Below are positions 1 to 10,675 of a DNA stretch of 64,000 nucleotides, piece by piece. The stretch's first letter is position 1, and each line of letters starts with the position of its first letter. A model generated the notes under the pieces. It was not told the DNA's origin and did no database searches. It was given only the letters and a program-made list of their open reading frames with translations. The stretch lies in assembly GCF_023159225.1 (NCBI RefSeq), contig NC_063169.1, positions 56,631,934 through 56,695,933 on the forward strand, read 5' to 3'. Source of the stretch: Perognathus longimembris pacificus (lineage: Eukaryota; Chordata; Mammalia; Rodentia; Heteromyidae). The translations under genes and the position numbers were made by a program.

Positions 1-1964
1 CCACACATCGAATATATAACTCCTTGTATTAATCTAATTTCAGTAAAATATTCTCAAAAACATTTGTTTGCCTGCAGAATGGGAATGACACTCAAAATAT
101 TTTAATGAAGTTACATTTTCCCATGCTAGTGTCCTAGCCATTATGTTCTATTCCATAGAATGAAGACTTTTCTCGGTTTTTGTTCGGTGTTATCTGAATA
201 CATTTGTCTGTCTTTACTCAACTATATCAGCCAGTACCAGTTACTTAATTTTCAGAATCTAGTGAAAAAGATATTTGTCAGAATATTTATGCATAATTAT
301 AAAAAATGCCCATGATGTACTTTGAAATGATGGCAACATAATCTGAAACAATTATAGAATTCTGTATGATTGTACAAGTTGTTTTCCTAGGAAGATCTTC
401 TTTGTAATGAAATGTATATGTGACTTAGACTCATGATTAATCAAAACATTGATTGGAAAAAAAGTAAAAAGACTTATTTTTAACTGAACCTTTTGTGTAT
501 TATATACTTCATGGTTATTTTATATTTGAAAATGTTTAACTCAAGTAATTTTGAAGTTATATATTGCAATTGCAAGGTATTAATTCAAAAGTAAAATTTC
601 CTGAAGTCACTATGACAATAGATTTTCTCAATCAATTGGTCATATTTACATAAGTTCTCCACCATTCAATACTTTCTACTACCTCAGCAACTACTCCAGC
701 AGAATCTAGATTTGTAGAATACTGCTCCCACACCATAAATATTCAATTTGATAGTGAACAGAAGTAATAGAATATATTCTTGGATCTTTGGCCCTCAGTT
801 AATAGGCAGTTAAATTCTTAGGCTTAGTGAAGTGTTACTTAACACAAGTTTCCTGCTTTCTCTCTTCTTTTGCCAGCACAAATACATTAAAAAAATCTGA
901 ATGTTGCTAAATACACACTCCTCACACGTTGCATGTGGAGACATTTAAATAGCTATGCAGTGTGGATAAAATAGGGTAGCCTTTAAGATCATTGCCAGCT
1001 GGCACTGAAATGAACTTTCAAAATCATTGTTTTCCTCCTTTTCTTTTTTTTTCCAGGACTCCCAGAGGACAGCCGAGAAAAGAGTCTGTCTTGCTTTCTA
1101 GCAGAGTTCATGCGTCATTCTAACCTACAGTGACAGCGTTCCTGTGGTGTGTTCCCTGGGATGGGCAACAGTCCTCACTCAATGCCCACTCAGAAGATAA
1201 CGTCACAATTCATGTTTTCTTCTAATCCCTATGAGGGACTCCAGGACTGAATGATGTCTGCAGAGCCTGGTATACTGGAGAAAAGCAGAGGGCAATGCAT
1301 ATGTGGTTCTTTCTATGTGGCTATGTCTATATGGATTAAAATTACAGCTTCTTTATTGTACAAATACTGGCATCAAAACCTCAACATTGACACTATACTG
1401 TCTTAAGTGCCAGGCTTTAGAGACAAAATGGATAGTGTGTTCTGACATTTAAAACCATCTACTCAAAATACTTCTTCTTTCTTGGCTTTCATTTTTAATT
1501 TGATATATTTCTTTTCATATGTCTTCTTTAATAGTGTTTCACAGATCAGCCTTCATTTTTCAAGTGACATTATGATAGTATAAATAATTTTATAACTATT
1601 TTTGTTCTTAAAGTTTTTGTAATGGAAAAATTGAAATTATTCCTTATATGTGTTAACAGATTGCATTTCAAAGTGAGTAAAACTGATTTTTATTAAATTA
1701 CGAAAAAGATGCAATTTCCAGGATATTGAATTTTACCCTCGCCAAACAAACTTGTTCCATTATTTTTATGATGTAGCCAGTTAAATCCAATTAAACATTC
1801 TGTTCTGTGCTTGTCATCTGTTTTTGAGACATTAATGGATAAACTTCCCTTTCCACAAGGTAGGTCTTCATACTGTAACTCTCTTTATTATCCCGTTTAA
1901 ATTCTTCCACGTGATTTTACCTAGTATATTACATTATACGTGTAATATTTAGATTTTGTTACTC
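1..1964. other. Unique AT-rich DNA, no gene recognised
   Basis: I see no gene or recognised repeat here. The one less AT-rich patch is about 1050-1290. It follows a pyrimidine-rich tract ending in CAG and contains a CRE-like half-site (AACGTCA) near 1199. It is discussed as a weak exon candidate in the findings. Confidence 0.5.
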
Positions 1965-2748
1965 ATTTTGCCAGCATCACTGTTTACTAACAAAATTAGC
2001 ATGGCAGATACCTCGGTCCATCCTTCTTATAAGCCTATTGATCTGCACCTCCCTCTTGCCACCATCTCCACCTTCTACATAGTGGGTGGTCTTCTTCATG
2101 CCACCTTGTGGAGAAGATAACTTGAAGGGCCACAAGAAGTTATTTTCTTTCTTGAAGCATTTTCCATTCGGATAGATCTCATGATTAGATCCTCCCTACA
2201 GACCATGCCATATTTACTAAGAGATGGAGCAATCAAATCATTATCTGTTAAGGCAATTCACTTCTTACCTATTTTGCCATAATCACGCTTGTAGATGAGC
2301 TCATTCACTGACTTCAGGTTTGGGTACCCCCATGCAATATATGGCTCCACAATCCTCAGCATATTAGGTACCATTGAAGAACTGGTGAAGGCAAAGAAGG
2401 TGCAACACCTTACGGACTTTTGGACCCAAACAGTTGATACCTCTGATTCTGATTACAACTTAGGTTCTGCAGGTACAGAGAACTTGGCCGCTTTTCTGGC
2501 CATTCTAAGCCATTCCGAACTCAGTTCTGTACATTTCCCATAGTCCTTGAGATAGTGCTTGGCCTTCTCACAGATGAGCTTTCTGCTTGCCTTTCGAAGC
2601 ATCTTTTCCGCACATTTCTTTCTCAGGTGCTTTATTTTCAACTCTGCGAAATTCTTTTGGTTTTTCTTAAGGGTTTGTGGCACAGCAGGGACCTTCTTTT
2701 TCTTCTTTTCGGCACCCTCCATTGTTCCAGCAGGAAAAGAGGGGTGTT
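1965..2748 (-). pseudogene. Rpl7-ps: Processed pseudogene of ribosomal protein L7 (uL30)
   Basis: Read on the minus strand, the sequence from an ATG at 2722 down to about 2453 translates to an L7-like N-terminus: [10 protein letters not shown], then [10 protein letters not shown], then [12 protein letters not shown], then a segment ending VPAEPKL. A later frame gives the L7 motif [16 protein letters not shown] (about 2300-2360). The start region also resembles the short RPL7 5' leader. RPL7 is a large ribosomal subunit protein. This copy is intronless, frameshifted, and has lost part of the middle (around 2370-2450, between a leucine-rich stretch and the [12 protein letters not shown] motif). 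The expected stop codon near 2014 is replaced by CGA. A 3' UTR-like AGTAAACAGT lies beyond it. No poly(A) tail or convincing TSD remains, so it is an old L1-mediated retrocopy. Identity is recognised from the protein; the 3' UTR match is from memory. Confidence 0.9.
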
Positions 2749-3431
2749 TTAGTTTTTAAAGCTGCTAATTTCTTATAGTGATAAGCCTCTATGTGAATCG
2801 ATTGGTTATCATGGACTAGTTTTTTTTTAAATAATAATTAGCATTAGTGGATAATGGAATAAATTATTAATACCTTACCATTTTGACAATAATTTTGTTT
2901 ATAGTATTATTAAAGTAGTTAGCAATAATATTAAATATATTATAATCCATCCATGTACTTATTGATGCAGTTTAATTAGTGTTTAATAAAGAATGACTCC
3001 ACATTATCTTGATGATCATATTTTTTCCACATTTTATGACCACCAACTTTGAGAAATGATATATGTATATAACTACTATCAACATATATTTACAATTGCT
3101 ACATGAATATCATTATCAACCTCTATGTAGGAAAGACTACAGTGAAACCAGCATTTTCATTTTTGATGATCTATCAGGTAACGATCTCTAATTTTCAAAT
3201 TAAGACATTCTCTCACTTGCAAAGAATCTTCATTGAGCAATGTCAATTTAAACATCACATTCCACCTGAAACATTTGCTGACCTTGCAGACTTAATCATG
3301 GTACACATTCTTGTACACCATTGTCTTGCTCTGCTTTTGTCAGAATATAACTAGGTAGCTAACTAGCTAAAGGTATTTTAGTATATATTCTAGGCTATTA
3401 TTTATTAAACTTCTTTAAAATGGGCATCATG
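2749..3431. other. AT-rich DNA, nothing recognised
   Basis: No feature is recognised. An 83-codon open frame at 3103-3354 has no recognisable domain and is probably chance. Confidence 0.5.
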
Positions 3432-3481
3432 CCTTATGGATACATTTGGTTTTGTTTTATGGATTTTTTGGTTGGTTTGTT

Positions 3482-3680
3482 TTGTTTTTGCCAGTCCTGG
3501 GGCTTGTACTCAGGGCCTGAGCACTGGCCCTGGCTTCTTTTTGCTCAAGGCTAGCACTCAACTGCTTGAGCGACAGTGCCACTTCTGGCCATTTTCTATA
3601 TATGTGGTGCTGAGGGATCGAACCCAGGTCTTCATGTATAGGAGGCAAGCACTCTACCACTAGGCCATATTCTCAGCCCC
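3482..3680 (-). repeat. IDL-Geo dimeric SINE (copy A of a tandem pair)
   Basis: On the minus strand the element starts GGGGCTGAGAATATGGCC (ID-like half with B-box-like GGGTTCGATCC region) and continues into the Geo half ending CCAGGACTGGC. A T-rich stretch on the plus strand (about 3450-3490) is its A-rich tail. It has diverged more than copy B. Immediately left of its tail lies CCTTATGGATACATTTGG (3432-3449), which recurs with one mismatch only after copy B. Confidence 0.85.
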
Positions 3681-3696
3681 AGGTAGCCCTTTAAAC

Positions 3697-3902
3697 TTTT
3701 TTTTTTTTTTTGCCAGTCCTGGGCCTTGGACTCAGGGCCTGAACACTGTCCCTGGCTTCTTTTTGCTCAAGGCTAGCACTCTGCCACTTGAGCCACAGCA
3801 CCACTTCTGGCCATTTTCTATGTATGTGGTGCTAGGGAATCGAACCCTGGGCTTCATGTATATGAGGCAAGCACTCTTGCCCCTAGGCCATATTCCCAGC
3901 CC
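3697..3902 (-). repeat. IDL-Geo dimeric SINE (copy B of a tandem pair)
   Basis: This is a complete antisense copy preceded by a T-run (3697-3711), its poly(A) tail. Its 5' end abuts CCTTATGGACACATTTGG (3901-3918), the partner of the duplication left of copy A. A 16 bp spacer (3681-3696) separates the two copies. Confidence 0.85.
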
Positions 3903-3918
3903 TTATGGACACATTTGG

Positions 3919-4339
3919 CAGGAGTAAAATGATGAATAAATGCAAGTCTATTTTACTATACATACTTATAAATTACTATTCACATTTATAAAAATGCATA
4001 AGTGACATATAATGCAATCTGGCTTACTGTAACAAATAGAATACATGCGAACAAGGTTTACTATAAACATTTATGAGAATGAATAAGTGACATATAAAGT
4101 ATTTAAATTCCATCACAAAATCCTTAAAATATTTTCTTTTTAATATTCAGGCTGTTTATCCAAGATCACAATCCATTATTATCATTCCTGATTATATGCT
4201 GCTAAACTGAGATATAGAACTCTGAATTTTGGAGGTCAATTATGTATCATAGCTTTTGGTTTTACTTGAAGAGCAACATGACACATCCTTACTAAATAGC
4301 AGCACGTTGTGATTATGATAACAGATGGAGAGGTCATAC
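3919..4339. other. AT-rich DNA, nothing recognised
   Basis: No gene or repeat is recognised. A short near-duplication (AGTGACATATAA-like) occurs near 3990 and 4085. Confidence 0.4.
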
Positions 4340-4515
4340 AGACTTTCTGTCGCTATCTGAGTAAATTTGCATAAATTACTTAATCTCTCTGTTTCAATTT
4401 CCTCATCTATAAACCAACAATCATAACATTAGTATTATTAAATAATTTACATGGTAGAGATCATAAAAATTATGTCATTAGTATATGTCTGTCTTGCATA
4501 TTGTAAGTAGCAAAT
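4340..4515 (+). repeat. MIR-type SINE relic
   Basis: The run ATTACTTAATCTCTCTG, then TCAATTTCCTCATCTATAAA, then a degenerate ATAATA stretch matches the central core of MIR (mammalian-wide interspersed repeat) in sense orientation. The edges are vague because of age. Confidence 0.65.
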
Positions 4516-4517
4516 GT

Positions 4518-4845
4518 CTTGTTTGGGTTATCATGAATGACAAATATTAGATTGTGTGGATTAAACAGCAAATACTGATTTCTTACAATTCTGGATGTCT
4601 AAAATCCAAGTCTGCAGATTAGGTTGCTTTTCCATTTTTGCACAACTTTTTATCTTCTTGCTTCATCCTCAGACGTTTGTTATATACAAGGACATTACTT
4701 CCACTTGGGAACCCTGTACTCATGACCCCACTTTAACCTAATTACCTTCTAAAGGCTCTATTTTCAAAAAACACAAGATTGGGGATTATGAGTCAACATA
4801 AGAATTTTGAGGGAACAACGTCAGGCATCCAGTCAAAACAGTATA
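4518..4845 (-). repeat. LTR relic, ERVL-MaLR-like, antisense
   Basis: ATTTCTTACAATTCTGGATG and later CTAATTACCTTCTAAAGGC and TGAGTCAACATAAGAATTTTG follow the order of a common eutherian MaLR LTR read in reverse. The family is assigned from remembered consensus wording. The exact subfamily is unknown. Confidence 0.45.
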
Positions 4846-4950
4846 TTAGATTCTACTTCTGTTACCAGTATTGCCATTGTAACCACTGTAACCAATACAT
4901 CATCATTCATTTTGCCACATAAAGTGACTCCTGTAAAAAACAGGACTAAA

Positions 4951-5206
4951 CCTGGTGCCAGTGGTTCATACCCGTAATCTTATCATTAAGGAGGCTAAGA
5001 TCTGAAGATCATGCTTCAAAGCCATCCCAGGCAGGAAAGTCCATGAGACTCTTTTCTCCAATAAACCATTGAGAAAAAGACCAAAGTGGCACTGTGGCTC
5101 AAGTAGTAGAGGGCTAGCCTTGAGCACAAAGAAACTCAGAGACAGTGTTGAGACCCTGATTTTAAGCCCAATGACTAGCAAAAACAAAAACAAAAACAAA
5201 CAAATA
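4951..5206 (+). repeat. Composite B1-like + Geo SINE
   Basis: The left half resembles a 7SL-derived B1 unit (GTGGTTCATACCCGTAATCT, then AGGAGGCTAAGATCTGA). The right half is the Geo monomer also used by IDL-Geo (GTGGCACTGTGGCTCAAGTA, then GCTAGCCTTGAGCA). It ends in an A-rich CAAAAA tail. The same arrangement recurs at five further sites in the window, so it is a dispersed family and not a local fusion. Confidence 0.75.
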
Positions 5207-6580
5207 TAAAGCTAAAACTCCAAAACAGAGGCCTAGTGACTGTAGAAAAATCTGTAAGCACATTGTATGGGGTTTAGTATAAGTTCTGAAAGATGATACT
5301 TAATATCCAGGGCAATTACCCATGCTTTCACAATCTTTTAAATCTGAATGTACCATTGCATAAAAGTCATGCTGAAAAAATCCTATTTGCTAATGAACTC
5401 TAGGGTAAGTTCATTAGAGAACCTTTATCTCTTTTTTAATATTTTTTTCTAATAAATGTGACTCATGAAATCAAGATACCCTGGCTGGACCTAAGGTGGG
5501 ATACATGTATCCTGTATAGATGTACATGTATGTATGCAGATGCCTAATAAAGCATTGTATTGTGAGCACCAAAGCTTCTCTTCTATTCTTTCTCTCTGTT
5601 GTGATTCATCACTTGCTTAGTACAGAAAATTAATCTTTAAAAGCAATGTAAGATGAGTAAATTCTATGAGAACTCCTTTAGAACATGCAATTTGTTTTCC
5701 TAGGTATATTCTCAGACTTCAAAGAATGGCTGGCAATATAATGCATTCAGTAAGTGTCTGAAGGACTTCAAACTATCAAATTTATGAGACAAAGAGAAGT
5801 ATACAAACTCTAGCAAGAGATTCAAATAATTCATGCACTCATTGATTTACTCATTGCCATCCACTTCTTATTAAGTACCTACAATGATAATGTTATAGCT
5901 TTTGCGAATAATTGTCATATTTTTTCATTTGTTCACTAAAATAACCTATTTTGTTGTATGAATAAATGGTCTGTAACTGAAGCAAAATCATATTAGATGA
6001 ATTTCAACAAGTAAAGAAAGAGCATTTAATTTTCAATAATCCATCTTTCTTCATTATCCTTAACAAGGATTTATTACACTCTGAAATAAATTGGTTGGCA
6101 GTTACATTATTTTCACTCCATAGGCATCATTTTATTTCAAAGAAGATCCTCTAGTTTTATTTGAGGCAGAGGAAGAACTGTTATTTTAGGTTTTATGAAA
6201 GCCTAAGGTCCATTACAGAATGGGACTAAAATAAACACGGAAGTCTCTTTTTCCTGTGAGGTTCTTGGCCAAATATTTGAAGAATCATTTTTGTACTCGG
6301 CAAAAAAGTGGTAAATTACCTCTATGCAACTTAAAATCCATGTATAAGAATCAAAAAATCACCACTCCAGCAATTATTATTTTTATTTTTGATATCTAGT
6401 TTTCTAGATGCTATAGAACATTTTCCAAGTGCAAGATTCCTCCTCTAGTCCATAATTTCCTAATGAACTTATTTTTATTTCCTTAACAGGTATTAATTTT
6501 ACCTACATTTGAGCTTCCTATGAATAGAGACAGGCATTATATATTATTTTGTTTGCATTTCTACCAAACAATAATCTATG
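5207..6580. other. AT-rich DNA, no gene recognised
   Basis: I see no gene. A short stretch near 5835-5890 resembles the very common CATTCATT...ATTAAGTACCTAC tail of old interspersed repeats but is too short to name. Confidence 0.4.
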
Positions 6581-6875
6581 TATTAGTTAGCTCTTAATTG
6601 CTGTGATGAAGAACTGATAAAAACAACTTAAAGGAAGAATCATTTATCTGAGGAAATCATTTCAGGCGATTTATCTCATTCTGTCATGAAGCACAAGGAT
6701 AAAGGAAGTACAGACCCAGAATAAGATACCTCCCACAAGAACATTCACCACCCCATAATTCACTACCACCCAATAAAGCCATCATATTACATACTCATGG
6801 AGGAAATAATCCATTCATTAGGCTATAGCCTAATGGCTCTGGAAATTCCATCCCAGATACAACCAGATGCATGAT
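6581..6875 (-). repeat. LTR relic, MaLR-like, antisense
   Basis: The segment begins TTAGTTAGCTCTTAATTGCT and runs through a GATACCTCCCACAAG-like block, resembling a rodent MaLR LTR read backwards. It is heavily diverged and the end near 6875 is approximate. Confidence 0.4.
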
Positions 6876-7504
6876 TTATTATTCTCCTATCTCATTTCCT
6901 AATCCAGACAGTGAAAATCATCTGCTAGATTCATCCATATATAAAATACCTCTTACCTTTTGTGTTTTTATTTATTATTCTGTTGTATCAAAATACCACA
7001 GTGTGTCTAGGTTAATATTGATATTCATATTATCCTCAGGTAAGGCAGTGAAGAACACAGCTGCTATAAGTGCTTTAGTACATAGTACTTTTTTATACAC
7101 AGCCACCAAACTTTCTCTCTATTGATCTTGGCTTCTCATTTAGTACTTATTTATTTATAGAAATCACTGCCCCATAGTTTTCCAAAGGGGTGTGACAATC
7201 TATTTACTCCCAGTATCAATGGACATGTCCATAATGCTACAAGGTAATGTAACAATCAATATACACTCAAAATCATCCATGCACAAGAGTTCATGTTTCC
7301 TCATATCCTGTCCAATACCAGGAATTTACTATAGAATTAAGGCTTGTGTTTCTACACTAAAGCATATATCTAAATTTAATCTCCAGTTGGTAGTATTTAG
7401 AGATGGATCATTTTGGGCCATTTGGGTATAAAAATGAGGTATTTACCTTCATAACATAACATGGTTATGAAGGTAAAAAGCTCTAACCTTGGGATGAGTA
7501 TTTT
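6876..7504. other. AT-rich DNA with a strong hairpin
   Basis: No gene is recognised. Two open frames (6871-7125 and 7192-7431) lack any recognisable domain. A long perfect inverted repeat sits at 7442-7477. Confidence 0.4.
7442..7477. repeat. Perfect inverted repeat, 14 bp arms, 8 nt loop
   Basis: The left arm TTTACCTTCATAAC (7442-7455) and right arm GTTATGAAGGTAAA (7464-7477) are exact reverse complements. Confidence 0.9.
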
Positions 7505-7725
7505 TTTAATAAATTATTGTAAAAGTGATGTACATTTACAGTTACATAGGCCAGTTAGTGAGTATATTTCTTTTTGAACAATATCACCCTCTCCCTCAGT
7601 TTCTCCCAGTTTTCCCACTCAGGACCAACATGCATCCCTCCCCCAAAGTTGTAGGGTTTATTTCCAACAATTACATTGTCTGGGGCTAGGAAGGAGGTGA
7701 CCCACATACAAACTTTATTCTTCCT
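7505..7725 (-). mobile_element. L1 3' UTR fragment, antisense, old
   Basis: ATTGTAAAAGTGATGTACAT followed by a GTTACATA...GTGAGTATATTTCTT stretch and a C/T-rich block is the reverse of the L1 3' end seen intact at about 28500-28670. It is 5' truncated and diverged. Confidence 0.75.
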
Positions 7726-8146
7726 GTTCTACGTCCCATATGCTCAAAGGAGAGACAGCCCCACCAATCACCACACATATACACACTCACACACAACTCC
7801 ACTGAATCAGATGTGAATAGTAACACCTAGAACTTTGGCTTATTCATGTCACTCAATTGACAAGCAAAGAAACTACTTTATGCTCCCTAGGATGTTTAAT
7901 ACAGACAAACACAAGGAAACTGGACTTCTCTACAATGGAAGTAATGACGAGCATAAAAGGAACATAGTAGTCACAAAGTGATTTCCTACCAGGGGTTCTG
8001 AAATCATTGAGAGAAATGATTTGTTTCCCAAGGCCCAGACACATATCTGAGCATCTGTTTGTTATTTAATTATTTGCTCACCTCAGTTTTAGAAAGTCTA
8101 TCTTGTCTTTTCTGGACAATTCAATATATCCACTGTAGAATAATAA
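7726..8146. other. Unique DNA, nothing recognised
   Basis: No gene or repeat is recognised. A CA-rich stretch lies near 7765-7795. Confidence 0.4.
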
Positions 8147-8156
8147 GAGTTTTTGC

Positions 8157-8384
8157 GGGTTGGGGATATGGCCTAGTTGCAAGAGTGCTTGCCTTGTATA
8201 CATGAGGCCGTGGGTTCGATTCCACAGCACCACATATACAGAAAACAGCCAGAAGTGGCACTGTGGCTCAAGTGGCAGAGTGCTAGCCTTGAGCAAAAAG
8301 AAGCCAGGGACAGTGCTCAGGCCCTGAGTTCAAGGCCCAGGACTGGCCAAAAAAAAAAAAACAGGAAAAAAAAAAAAGGAAAAC
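8157..8384 (+). repeat. IDL-Geo dimeric SINE
   Basis: A full sense copy: an ID-like half with the pol III B-box-like GGTTCGATTCC at 8213-8223, then the Geo half ending GACTGGCC and an interrupted A-rich tail (8348-8384). A perfect 10 bp TSD, GAGTTTTTGC, lies at 8147-8156 and 8385-8394. Confidence 0.9.
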
Positions 8385-8513
8385 GAGTTTTTGCAAATGT
8401 ACAGCAAATTATCATTTTAAAGCACAGAATAACAATTAAAATAATTATTCTCTAAAGCATCCTAGTGAATACATATAAAGATTTCAAAATATTATTTTTG
8501 TATATTCTTTATT

Positions 8514-8709
8514 TTTTGCCAGTCCTGGGCCTTGGACTCAGGGTCTGAGCACTGTCCCTGGTTTCTTTTTGCTGAAGGCTAGCATTCTGCCACTTGAGCC
8601 ACAGCGCCACTTCTGGCCGTTTTCTATATATGTGGTGCTGGGGAATCGAACCCAGGGCTTCATGTATATAAGGCAGGTGCTCTTGCCACTAGGCCATATT
8701 CCCAGCCCC
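8514..8709 (-). repeat. IDL-Geo dimeric SINE
   Basis: A full antisense copy with a short T-run at its left end. A 14 bp perfect TSD, TTTTGTATATTCTT, lies at 8496-8509 and 8710-8723. Confidence 0.9.
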
Positions 8710-8831
8710 TTTTGTATATTCTTATCCTCTACCTTCCCCATTTACATTGCTGATTTATCTATTTCCAAACTGCCCTATATTCTATAACCTAAAATTAACC
8801 AAGTGACCTTGGAATCATAAAGAAACAGATC

Positions 8832-9083
8832 AGCTGGGTGCTTGTGGATAACAACTGCAATTCCAACTATTCAGGATACTGAGATTTGAGGATGAGGGTT
8901 CGAAGCCAGCAAAGTCCATGAGACTCTCATCTCCAATAAACTCCTCAGAAAAGGCTGGAAGTGGGGCTGCATATGGGTCAAGTGGTAGAGCAGTAGACTT
9001 GAGTAGAAGCAGCTCAGTGACAGACAGCACGCAGGCCCTGAGTTCAAGCCCCAGAATGACCAAGAAAAAAATAAAAAGGAAAT
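8832..9083 (+). repeat. Composite B1-like + Geo SINE
   Basis: B1-like left half (AACTGCAATTCCAACTATTC, then ATACTGAGATTTGAGGA) joined to the Geo half (CAAGTGGTAGAGCAGTAGAC, then CCCTGAGTTCAAGCCCC). An imperfect TSD (AAAGAAACAGATCA against AAAGGAAATAGATCA) flanks it. Confidence 0.75.
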
Positions 9084-10310
9084 AGATCATAGAGAAATTT
9101 GACTTATGGAGTAACTTGAACTAAGAAAAAGTAGTGAAGATGAACAATTTAAATGGTCTACTGAGTAAAGGCAGGTCACTGGGAACCTGAATCACTGTTA
9201 GCCCTTCAATTTTTTGCTTTATTATTGAATAAAAACATATCTGACAGGCATTTCCCAGGTCATTTGGATGACCTAACATCCCAATCACCATACAAAGCAT
9301 GAAAAATTCCTGTAACTACAGTGGTACATACATATTAACATCTTAAACCAACTTCTAGAAAAAAACTACATCTTGCAGGAACTTCTTGGCTGAAATATCA
9401 GACTAGTTGCTTAGGCAAAGCTGATTTATGAATGGCAAGTATGGAAGAAAATTCATTGTTACTGTAGTAATATCAGTATGAATATGACCACAGGGATTCT
9501 TGAAAATATTATTGGTATGTTGGTATATATATTTTGTATCTTGCAACTTTGGCGTGGCTTAAAGTCAATGCTTTGATTTCTAGTAATCAATATTGACTTT
9601 ATTACATTTTCTTAAGGTTCAGGTTACTATCTCACATAGAACTTAAACATTGCAAAAGTTTACTCACAACTGTTTTCTTGTTTCTGAGAATCATATTGAG
9701 GGAATTACATAGTCTCATAGGCAGATAATTTTCCTTATATTGAAAAGAATTAACTTTTTTTCATTTACTTTAATGTATCTGGGTTGTTAATTTGTAGCAC
9801 ATTGGTGGAAAAAGCCACAGCAGGAAGCTTTTGGCACTCACTGAGATATGTAAATTACAGTAATAATCTTTGCATTAAAAGTGATAAAATAAACTTAATG
9901 GGTCCAACCCCACAGTTCTTATGCTGAACTAAAAAGAAAAAGAACTTTATGAATAAAACTGGAAATGTTCAACTAAATTGAGGAGGGCTTTTTCTCTAGA
10001 TTATAGCCCTTTAGTTATTCTTAGAACTCTCTTTTCAAAACAGTGGAAAGACTCAAAATAATCTAGCTGGTTTCTGGCCTGAGGTTTGGTCCCATTACTA
10101 ATAGATGTTTTAACCGGATAAATATCATATGCACATAAATACAGAATATGCTGGAAGTCTGTTTCTCCTTTTCTCTTTTATTTAAAAAGAAAGGCACATA
10201 TGGCCTTCTGTATTATAGGGGGTGAGTGTGTGTTTATATGTGTGTGTGAGTGTGTAAAGCACTATCTAAAAATTTTAATTCCCATCACGTATTTTGTTTT
10301 ATTTTGGATT

Positions 10311-10311
<1 letters not shown>
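9084..10311. other. Unique AT-rich DNA, no gene recognised
   Basis: Nothing is recognised over 1.2 kb, apart from a short G/T-rich lead-in to the microsatellite near 10220-10260. Confidence 0.5.

Positions 10312-10351
<40 letters not shown>
10312..10351. repeat. (GT)n microsatellite
   Basis: About twenty uninterrupted GT units. Confidence 0.97.
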
Positions 10352-10353
<2 letters not shown>

Positions 10354-10581
10354 TAGTGGGTGGGGCAGGAGGTTTGGGGGGAATAGTTGAACTTGAACTT
10401 GGCCTTCCACTTAGTAGGTAAGCATGCACTCTGTCACGAGAGCCATAACTTGATTTCTGTTCTGCTTTATTCACTTTCAGATAGAGCTTTACATTTTTGC
10501 CTGGAGCCATCCTCAATCCATGATCTCTCTACTGGGCTTATTTGTTGAGATGTGTTTTCACTATTTGCCTAGGCTATCCTT

Positions 10582-10636
<55 letters not shown>

Positions 10637-10675
10637 GAGTAAGGAGGATTCATATGTGTGTCCTATCACGCCAGG
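10352..10675 (-). repeat. B1-dID-like composite SINE, antisense, old
   Basis: Read on the minus strand: a B1-like half (about 10675 down to 10460) then an ID-like half (about 10445 down to 10370, including GCTTACCTACTAAGTGG). This B1-then-ID order matches the known rodent B1-dID type. A CT microsatellite interrupts the B1 half. Confidence 0.5.
10586..10637. repeat. (CT)n microsatellite
   Basis: About 25 CT units with a single TT interruption, lying inside the older SINE. Confidence 0.97.

Larger units (their letters stand above)
3432..3918. mobile_element. Two-SINE unit bounded by one 18 bp target-site duplication
   Basis: The 18 bp duplications at 3432-3449 and 3901-3918 differ at one base. 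They enclose both SINEs, the spacer and both tails. Only the outer tail and outer 5' end touch the duplication, so the pair behaves as a single inserted unit. Confidence 0.6.

Noticed and set aside
3436..3663. Open reading frame of about 75 codons, and similar ones at 8177-8455, 8538-8741, 12363-12608, 37835-38044, 41853-42083, 62983-63357
   Set aside because: Each is a frame through an IDL-Geo SINE copy. The same peptide words recur wherever the SINE occurs. These are not genes.
8157..8240. Possible tRNA gene from the A- and B-box-like sequence
   Set aside because: It is the tRNA-derived half of a SINE. No cloverleaf with acceptor pairing is seen, and it is repeated many times.
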